Source of the DNA: CAIZGX01 sp964430305
GTDB lineage: Bacteria > Bacteroidota > Bacteroidia > Flavobacteriales_D > Sanyastnellaceae
Direction of reading: 5' to 3'
NCBI GenBank assembly: GCA_964430305.1
Contig: CAYSEX010000066.1
Span: 1 to 11,091, forward strand
Length of the DNA stretch: 11,091 nucleotides
The position numbers and the translations under genes are program-made. Positions 6,321 to 11,091 of this stretch are shown piece by piece. The notes below the pieces were generated by a model that saw nothing but the letters and a program-made list of their open reading frames with translations, was not told the DNA's origin and did not search any database. Numbering within the stretch: position 1 is the first letter of the stretch; every line of letters begins with the position of its first letter.

Positions 6321-7280
6321 ATGAAACTGAATTTCATTTTCTGCGTTTCTATTATCATGACATCTATATTTTCATCGTGCAATTTATATCACTGGCAGCA
6401 ACGTCGAGTGGAGAGAAAAATGGTGAGATGCGGAATAGTTGGTCTTTCGAAGGTTACGTCAGATGGTACCGAAAATGGCTATTGCACAAGTAAAGAGAAT
6501 TTAGATGTTTCAAAACCAACCTTACTGCTTATTCATGGTTACCACGGTGGTGGATTAGATCAGTGGTCACCGAATATTCCAGTGCTTTCCAAACACTTTA
6601 ACATTGTTGCTCCCGATTTGAATTATCATGGAAAAACCAAATTTGCATCGGATTTTTCAATTGAAATGCAAGCAGATTGGGTTCATCGATTCATTTCTTC
6701 CATGGAAGACCCATTGCTGCAAAACAACCTCATTGTTATTGGTAGCTCGTATGGAGGTCTTGTAAGTGCACGATTCTGTGAGAAATATGCAGATCAAGTT
6801 AAAGCTTATGTCTGTTATGATGGTTTATCGGGTTGTTTCAATAAATCAACAACAGATAGCATTGCTCAAAAACATGGAATTCCCAATGCATTTGCCCTTC
6901 TGAATCCGACTACCGTGAAAGATTTAAAAACGTTAGCGGGATTACAAAATCCGGTAAACGCGCCGAATTTCATTCTGAAGATTGCTTTAGAAAATCATTT
7001 TATGAAAAACAGAAATGAGAAAATGGAGCTCTTAAATTATTTAGATCGAAATGAATCCCAATTGAAAAGTCACAAGTTTGAATGGCCAATGCCGGTCTAT
7101 ATTTTATGGGGAGAAAATGATCAAATCATTTCGAAACAAAGTGCTTACTGCTTGAAGCGGATTTATCAAATTCCCGACGAGCAATTTTTCATGATTCCAA
7201 ATGCAGGTCACATCTTGAATATGGAGAATCCGAAGGTCTTCAATCAATGGGTAATAGATCGCTTCGCTGTGAAAGATTAA
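6321..7280 (+). CDS. Alpha/beta-hydrolase fold protein, predicted lipoprotein
   Basis: The 319-aa protein begins with a hydrophobic signal (about residues 3-19) ending in IFSSC, a plausible Bacteroidota lipobox with Cys20, so it is probably exported and lipid-anchored. Fold motifs follow: the oxyanion-loop segment HGYHGG (72-77), a nucleophile elbow GSSYGG (141-146) with Ser143, the acid Asp267 in WGENDQII, and His297 in NAGHILNMENP. The catalytic triad is therefore complete. The substrate cannot be told; esterase, lipase-like or C-C hydrolase activity are all possible. A later ATG (6357) would leave too little signal sequence, so the ATG at 6321 was chosen. The gene is divergent from DUF3098-uppP and lies 30 nt ahead of aspS, which has its own promoter, so it is probably a single-gene unit or partly read through. 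Confidence 0.85.
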   Translation: MKLNFIFCVSIIMTSIFSSCNLYHWQQRRVERKMVRCGIVGLSKVTSDGTENGYCTSKENLDVSKPTLLLIHGYHGGGLDQWSPNIPVLSKHFNIVAPDLNYHGKTKFASDFSIEMQADWVHRFISSMEDPLLQNNLIVIGSSYGGLVSARFCEKYADQVKAYVCYDGLSGCFNKSTTDSIAQKHGIPNAFALLNPTTVKDLKTLAGLQNPVNAPNFILKIALENHFMKNRNEKMELLNYLDRNESQLKSHKFEWPMPVYILWGENDQIISKQSAYCLKRIYQIPDEQFFMIPNAGHILNMENPKVFNQWVIDRFAVKD

Positions 7281-7287
7281 GTTCCCT

Positions 7288-7295
7288 TATTTTTG
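7288..7295 (+). promoter_or_regulatory. -7 promoter element TATTTTTG of aspS
   Basis: A perfect TAnnTTTG match lies in the 30-nt gap between the hydrolase stop and the aspS ATG, predicting a leader of about 11 nt. No TTG is found at standard -33 spacing. A potential TTG start at 7293 falls inside this element, which argues against its use for translation. Confidence 0.6.
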
Positions 7296-7310
7296 TTAAA
7301 ATTTTCAATT

Positions 7311-9065
7311 ATGTTCAGAAGTGTAACGTGCGGTGAATTGCGCATTTCAGATGTTGGTAAGGAAGTGAAATTGGCCGGATGGGTTCAACGTTCGCGCGAT
7401 TTAGGTGGAATGACGTTTGTTGATTTACGAGATAGGTATGGCATTACACAACTGGCATTTAATATGGATTCGAACGCAGCGTTGTGTGAAACTGCCCGAA
7501 AGTGGGGAAGAGAGTTTGTGGTTCAGGTGGAAGGTAAAGTGGTTGAACGTTACTCGAAAAATACAAACATCCCAACCGGTGAAATTGAAATAGAAGCTAC
7601 CGCTTGCACCGTCTTGAATGAATCATTAACGCCCCCTTTCACCATTGAAGATGAAACAGATGGTGGTGATGATTTGCGCATGCAATGGCGCTTTTTAGAT
7701 TTACGCCGCAACCCGTTGAAGCAAAATCTTATGCTTCGACACAAACTAGGAATTGAAACGCGTAAATACCTAGATAGCCTGGAATTCTTGGAAATTGAAA
7801 CGCCATACTTAATCAAGTCTACCCCTGAAGGTGCGCGAGATTTTGTTGTGCCGAGTAGAATGAATCCAGGTCAGTTCTATGCATTACCGCAATCACCGCA
7901 AACGTTTAAACAATTGCTCATGGTTAGCGGTTACGATCGCTATTATCAAATTGTGCGTTGTTTTCGCGACGAAGATCTTCGTGCAGACCGCCAACCCGAA
8001 TTCACGCAGATAGATTGTGAAATGGCCTTTGTGGAACAAGAAGACATACTTAACACGTTTGAAGGATTGATACGTCATTTATTCAAAACTGTGAAAGGAA
8101 TAGATATTCCCGAAGTGCCACGCATGCTTTATTCTGAAGCCATGCGGTTGTATGGGAATGATAAACCAGACATTCGTTTTGGTATGACTTTTAAAGATTT
8201 AACAGATCTTGGAAAAGGAAAAGGATTCGGTGTGTTTGATTCAGCCGAGACCATATTGGCTATTAATGTTCCCGGTTGCGCAGTATACACCCGTGCTCAG
8301 TTGGATGAGTTAACAGAATGGATGAAACGTCCGCAAATTGGAGCGAAGGGGTTAATTTACATGCGTTGCAATGAAGATGGAACATTCAAGTCTTCGGTAG
8401 ATAAATTTTTTGATTCTGAAGCTTTAGCATTGTGGGCGGAACGATGTGAGTCAAAGCCGGGTGATTTGGTTTTGGTTTTATCTGGTGGAACCAATACTAC
8501 AAGGAAACAATTGAGTGAATTGAGGTTACTCATGGGTGCAAGACTTGGGTTAAGAAATCCTGCGGTTTTCGCTCCGCTGTGGGTCATGGATTTTCCTTTG
8601 CTTGAATTCAATGAGGAAGAGGGAAGGTATTTTGCTATGCACCATCCGTTCACTTCCCCCAAACCAGATCAAATTCATTTGTTAGAAACAGATCCTGGAT
8701 CTGTCAATGCAAATGCCTATGACTTCGTTTTGAATGGGGTTGAAATTGGCGGTGGCTCTATACGTATTCACGACAGAGATGTTCAAGCGCGAATGTTCGA
8801 TTTGCTCGGATTTAGTAAAGAAGAGGCGCAAGCACAATTTGGATTTTTACTGAATGCCTTTGAATACGGTGCTCCACCCCACGGAGGATTGGCATTTGGA
8901 TTTGACCGTTTATGCTCGTTGTTCGGTGGGAGTGAGGGAATTAGAGACTTCATTGCGTTCCCAAAAAACAACAGCGGAAGAGATGTCATGATTGATGCTC
9001 CAAGTGAAATTAACCAAGCTCAGTTGGAAGAATTATCAATTTCTGTAAAAAAGTTGGAAAACTAA
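7311..9065 (+). CDS. aspS: Aspartyl-tRNA synthetase (AspS), bacterial type
   Basis: This class IIb synthetase charges tRNA(Asp) in the cytosol. With the ATG at 7311 the protein is 584 aa, close to the usual ~590. Order of domains: N-terminal OB-fold anticodon-binding domain (about 1-105, GWVQRSRDLGGMTFVDLRDR), catalytic core with LEIETPYLIKSTPEGARDF (160-178), motif 2 FRDEDLRADRQPEFTQID (218-235), the bacterial GAD-type insertion (about 285-420), MHHPFTSP (443-450), and motif 3 GLAFGFDRLCSLFGG (526-540). Leu31 and Lys83 correspond to residues I recall as marking the discriminating (tRNA-Asp-only) type, as opposed to His31/Gly83 in non-discriminating enzymes; this is an inference. An in-frame TTG 18 nt upstream would add six residues but lies in the -7 promoter element. 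The 3' end of the gene contains the rpmH -33 element. Confidence 0.97.
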   Translation: MFRSVTCGELRISDVGKEVKLAGWVQRSRDLGGMTFVDLRDRYGITQLAFNMDSNAALCETARKWGREFVVQVEGKVVERYSKNTNIPTGEIEIEATACTVLNESLTPPFTIEDETDGGDDLRMQWRFLDLRRNPLKQNLMLRHKLGIETRKYLDSLEFLEIETPYLIKSTPEGARDFVVPSRMNPGQFYALPQSPQTFKQLLMVSGYDRYYQIVRCFRDEDLRADRQPEFTQIDCEMAFVEQEDILNTFEGLIRHLFKTVKGIDIPEVPRMLYSEAMRLYGNDKPDIRFGMTFKDLTDLGKGKGFGVFDSAETILAINVPGCAVYTRAQLDELTEWMKRPQIGAKGLIYMRCNEDGTFKSSVDKFFDSEALALWAERCESKPGDLVLVLSGGTNTTRKQLSELRLLMGARLGLRNPAVFAPLWVMDFPLLEFNEEEGRYFAMHHPFTSPKPDQIHLLETDPGSVNANAYDFVLNGVEIGGGSIRIHDRDVQARMFDLLGFSKEEAQAQFGFLLNAFEYGAPPHGGLAFGFDRLCSLFGGSEGIRDFIAFPKNNSGRDVMIDAPSEINQAQLEELSISVKKLEN

Positions 9066-9083
9066 AAAAATTACCTATCTTTG
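9054..9083 (+). promoter_or_regulatory. rpmH promoter (TTG-N19-TATCTTTG)
   Basis: TTG at 9054-9056 is followed after 19 nt by a perfect -7 element TATCTTTG at 9076-9083, the textbook Bacteroidota promoter layout. The -33 element lies within the last codons of aspS. The predicted transcript begins near 9088, leaving a leader of about 20 nt. Confidence 0.75.
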
Positions 9084-9108
9084 CCTCCCGTTTGAAAAAA
9101 CAAAGCAT

Positions 9109-9282
9109 ATGTCAAAACGTACTTATCAACCATCGAATACCAAGCGCAGAAACAAACACGGTTTCCGTAAGCGCATGTCAACAGCTGCGGGTCGTGCAGT
9201 TTTATCTTCACGTCGTGCGAAAGGTCGCAAGAAGCTAACTACTTCTGATGAGCGTCGTCACAAAGGAATTGAGCGTCTGTAA
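9109..9282 (+). CDS. rpmH: 50S ribosomal protein L34 (bL34)
   Basis: The ATG at 9109 and TAA at 9280-9282 encode 57 residues beginning MSKRTYQPSNTKRRNKHGFR, then KRM, AGRAVLSSRRAKGRKKLT and SDERRHKGIERL. This is the strongly basic, diagnostic bL34 sequence (TxQPSxxKRxxxHGFRxRM...GRxVLxxRRxKGRxxL). bL34 binds 23S rRNA in the large subunit. The C-terminal tail (HKGIERL) is a few residues longer than the most common ~44-53 aa forms. The gene is a complete single-gene unit, with a strong promoter overlapping the end of aspS and an intrinsic terminator 18 nt after the stop. The usual dnaA/rnpA neighbours are absent, which is common in Bacteroidota. Confidence 0.96.
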   Translation: MSKRTYQPSNTKRRNKHGFRKRMSTAAGRAVLSSRRAKGRKKLTTSDERRHKGIERL

Positions 9283-9300
9283 TCAGTCGCATAAAAATAC

Positions 9301-9329
9301 AAACCGCTCTTCAGGAGCGGTTTTTTTTT
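9301..9329 (+). terminator. Intrinsic terminator of rpmH
   Basis: AAACCGCTC (9301-9309) and GAGCGGTTT (9315-9323) form a perfect 9-bp stem with a 5-nt loop (TTCAG), followed by an uninterrupted T run 9321-9329. The next gene starts only 8 nt beyond it. Confidence 0.92.
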
Positions 9330-9337
9330 GATAGCTT

Positions 9338-10249
9338 ATGAATTTAATTACAGTTGGTACAGTAGCATTCGATAGCATTGCTACTCCATTTGAGTCAAGA
9401 GAAAAGGTAATAGGTGGCGCGGCTACCTACATTTCTTTGGCCGCATCTTTTTTGAATGGATCATGTGGGGTGGTGAGTGTGGTTGGCGATGATTTTCCTG
9501 AATCTGTTATTGCGGATTTAAAGAATAGAGGGGTTGATTGGTCGGGTTTAGAAATTAAACAGGGCGAAAAGTCTTTTCATTGGTCTGGTAAGTATCATTT
9601 GGATATGAATTCGCGCGATACGCTTGCGACGGACTTAAATGTTTTGGCATCGTTTGAACCAAAAGTTCCGGCATCGTTTCAAAATGCTGATTATGTGATG
9701 TTGGGAAATTTGGTACCGGCAGTTCAGATTGGTGTGTTAAGTCAAATGGCAAAGCGCCCTAAATTGGTGGTTTTGGATACCATGAACTTTTGGATGGATG
9801 TTGCACGAGAAGATTTAGACCGTGTTTTTACAATGGTAGATGTGGTTACCATTAATGATGAAGAGGCCCGACAGTATACGGGTGAAAGATCTCTCAAAAA
9901 AGCCGCCAAGCAGATTTTGGCTTTGGGTCCGAAGGCGTTGATTATAAAAAAAGGTGAGCATGGTGCCCTTTTGTTCGGTGGTGACGAAGTCTTTTTTGCT
10001 CCGGCCATGCTTTTAGATGAGGTGAAGGATCCAACAGGTGCTGGGGATTCTTTTGCAGGTGGATTTATTGGGTATTTGGCCAAAACAGACGACATTTCAT
10101 TTGAGAACATGAAGCGAGCCATTGTTCATGGCTCGGCTTTAGCGTCATTCACCTGTGAGGACTTTGGTCCTGACGCACTCATGCAAGTAACACCTGATCA
10201 ATTGGAACTACGCTTATCTGCTTTTGAGCGAATGGTTCGCGTGCAATGA
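9338..10249 (+). CDS. PfkB-family carbohydrate kinase
   Basis: This 303-aa protein has the ribokinase-like fold, and phosphorylates a sugar or nucleoside hydroxyl using ATP. Near the N-terminus are LITVGTVAFDSI (3-14, with the substrate-contact Asp12) and GGAATYISLAAS (26-37). The C-terminal PfkB signature DPTGAGDSFAGGFIGYL (231-247) contains the anion hole GAG and catalytic base Asp237, and TINDEEARQYTG (171-182) and IIKKGEHGALLF (202-213) are typical ATP-side segments. The length is normal. The substrate cannot be deduced; adenosine kinase, fructokinase and ribokinase share these motifs, and the neighbours (ribosomal protein, secreted protein) give no pathway hint. The ATG at 9338 gives the expected first strand. 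There is almost no room for a conventional promoter, because the rpmH terminator T run ends at 9329. Confidence 0.9.
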   Translation: MNLITVGTVAFDSIATPFESREKVIGGAATYISLAASFLNGSCGVVSVVGDDFPESVIADLKNRGVDWSGLEIKQGEKSFHWSGKYHLDMNSRDTLATDLNVLASFEPKVPASFQNADYVMLGNLVPAVQIGVLSQMAKRPKLVVLDTMNFWMDVAREDLDRVFTMVDVVTINDEEARQYTGERSLKKAAKQILALGPKALIIKKGEHGALLFGGDEVFFAPAMLLDEVKDPTGAGDSFAGGFIGYLAKTDDISFENMKRAIVHGSALASFTCEDFGPDALMQVTPDQLELRLSAFERMVRVQ

Positions 10250-10306
10250 TTCCTTCTTGGTCGTTTAAGTTATTTCTGAGTCACGCTTAAATTAATTTTT
10301 ATTAGT

Positions 10307-10322
10307 TACTCTGAAAAGAGTA
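10307..10322 (+). terminator. Weak hairpin after pfkB-family gene (possible terminator)
   Basis: TACTCT (10307-10312), loop GAAA and AGAGTA (10317-10322) form a 6-bp AT-rich stem followed by GATTTTGTTG rather than a clean T run. It is the only hairpin noticed in the 127-nt gap between the kinase and the next gene. It could be a weak terminator or chance. Confidence 0.3.
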
Positions 10323-10344
10323 GATTTTGTTGAGTTCTATTGTC

Positions 10345-10352
10345 TATTTTTG
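10345..10352 (+). promoter_or_regulatory. -7 promoter element TATTTTTG of the 3'-end secreted protein gene
   Basis: A perfect TAnnTTTG match sits 24 nt before the ATG at 10377, predicting a leader of about 20 nt. The nearest upstream TTG (10327-10329) is 15 nt away, shorter than the usual ~19, so the -33 assignment is uncertain. Confidence 0.6.
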
Positions 10353-10376
10353 CCGACAATCCTTATTCAAAATCGA

Positions 10377-11091
10377 ATGAAAAAACGTTTATTTCAGAAA
10401 CTGCTTTTGCTGGCATTAGCATTTCTCTCATCACATTTTGCTATTGGTCAATTTATCAATGGTAATTTTGAGACAACAACCTCAAACGGGTGTAATTACA
10501 ATTTAATAAATAGTGAGTTCAGCGCAAGTATGTCTGGATGTTTCGGACAGGCAGTGAATTTCAATGGAGAAATTGACATCCAAACTCAAGGATGTTACGT
10601 TAATCCACAATCTGGATCGTGGTGTATTGGTTTAGCGTGTCAGGGTCCCACAACGCATGATGCCATCGCTATGCAATTATCAAATCCATTGGTTGTAGGT
10701 CAGAGTTACTCGATAAACTTTTATGCTTATAAAAACTCTTTAACTTCAGGAAATGCGTCTATTAACATTGGAGTTAGTAATTCACCTTCACTTTTTGGTT
10801 CCACAATTTATACGAGTTCAAATTCCACATACGATACTTGGGTTTTACATTCGTTAACTTTCACCGCTACCTCTGCGGATATGTTTATTACAGTTTCTAT
10901 AGACGGTGGAACATTCACGAATTCAACGTGGTATCAATTTGACAATTTTACAATAACTCCAAGTTCCAATATTGCTGGCTGTACAAATCCAACGGCATGT
11001 AACTATGATGCTGCCGCAACAAGCGATAATGGTTCATGTACCTATCCTGTGGGCGACCCTTCAGTATTTCCTCAAGATTCATGGAACTTGT
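10377..11091 (+). CDS. Secreted protein with jelly-roll-like domain and Cys-rich CTNPxACNY repeat (3' truncated)
   Basis: The ATG at 10377 opens a frame that stays open to the window edge (238 codons seen). Residues 1-24 form a clear signal peptide: MKKR, a Leu-rich core, and a likely cut near AIG-Q25. Residues about 26-193, from FINGNFE to WYQFDNFTI, look like a galactose-binding/jelly-roll beta-sandwich of the carbohydrate-binding-module kind, and contain several Cys residues. Residues 201-224 (nt 10977-11048) hold a short Cys repeat of form GCTNPxACNYDxxA...DNGSCTYP, which I recall as frequent in marine Flavobacteriales surface proteins, often in tandem and often with a C-terminal T9SS sorting domain. 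The visible end (DPSVFPQDSWNL) begins another domain. Export to the surface is likely, but T9SS use cannot be shown because the C-terminus is missing. No catalytic motif is visible. Confidence 0.85.
   Translation, partial: MKKRLFQKLLLLALAFLSSHFAIGQFINGNFETTTSNGCNYNLINSEFSASMSGCFGQAVNFNGEIDIQTQGCYVNPQSGSWCIGLACQGPTTHDAIAMQLSNPLVVGQSYSINFYAYKNSLTSGNASINIGVSNSPSLFGSTIYTSSNSTYDTWVLHSLTFTATSADMFITVSIDGGTFTNSTWYQFDNFTITPSSNIAGCTNPTACNYDAAATSDNGSCTYPVGDPSVFPQDSWNL

Noticed and set aside
6218..6493. 91-codon plus-strand frame overlapping the DUF3098 start and hydrolase start
   Set aside because: It overlaps two well-supported genes and both of their promoters, has no recognisable motifs, and looks like a chance frame.
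7293..7310. Upstream TTG start for aspS adding six residues
   Set aside because: The TTG is part of the -7 element TATTTTTG, and the ATG at 7311 gives the canonical AspRS N-terminus.
8357..8989. Minus-strand frames inside aspS
   Set aside because: They are antisense to strongly conserved AspRS motifs, show no protein-family features, and are coding-strand shadows.
1..11091. Search for CRISPR arrays, insertion sequences, tRNA or rRNA genes, and defence or toxin genes
   Set aside because: No short direct-repeat array with spacers, transposase motifs, terminal inverted repeats, or RNA-gene signatures were seen; the repeats at 3-944 are protein-coding.

Overview
The window looks like a piece of a Bacteroidota chromosome, most likely Flavobacteriales and possibly close to Crocinitomicaceae/Cryomorphaceae. 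Four things point that way. The first protein ends in a type IX secretion (Por/T9SS) C-terminal sorting domain. Several genes are preceded by the Bacteroidota -7 promoter motif TAnnTTTG, and Shine-Dalgarno sequences are largely absent. A DUF3098-uppP gene pair is present. Both ends of the window carry large secreted repeat proteins of the kind common in aquatic members of the phylum. Base composition is moderately AT-rich throughout, with no obvious island boundary.

Layout. 1-2321: 3' part of a secreted surface protein with MopE-type metal-binding repeats, a PPC-like region, a duplicated ~95-residue domain and a T9SS sorting domain, closed by a strong terminator (2339-2368). 2445-5224: compact heme operon hemA-hemC-hemD, with a 3-nt gap and then an ATGA overlap. 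It meets a convergent minus-strand pair, uppP and a DUF3098 membrane protein (5210-6243), and the 3' ends of hemD and uppP overlap by 15 nt. 6244-6320: short divergent promoter region. 6321-7280: predicted lipoprotein alpha/beta hydrolase. 7311-9065: aspartyl-tRNA synthetase. 9109-9282: ribosomal protein bL34 (57 aa) with its own promoter and terminator. 9338-10249: PfkB-family sugar kinase beginning 8 nt after the rpmH terminator. 10377 to the end: 5' part of a second secreted protein with a jelly-roll-like domain and a Cys-rich repeat.

Function. HemA, HemC and HemD cover glutamyl-tRNA to uroporphyrinogen III, except the GSA aminotransferase and ALA dehydratase steps, which are not encoded here. 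UppP recycles the undecaprenyl carrier for envelope synthesis. AspS and bL34 serve translation. The two flanking secreted proteins are accessory and probably act at the cell surface.

I found no defence system, mobile element, CRISPR array, tRNA or rRNA, and no evidence for a novel multi-gene system. The points worth a second look are the architecture of the two secreted proteins, the unusually tight gene junctions (same-frame hemA/hemC, TTGA uppP start, pfkB directly on a terminator), a possibly leaderless hydrolase gene and a short tandem repeat upstream of hemA.
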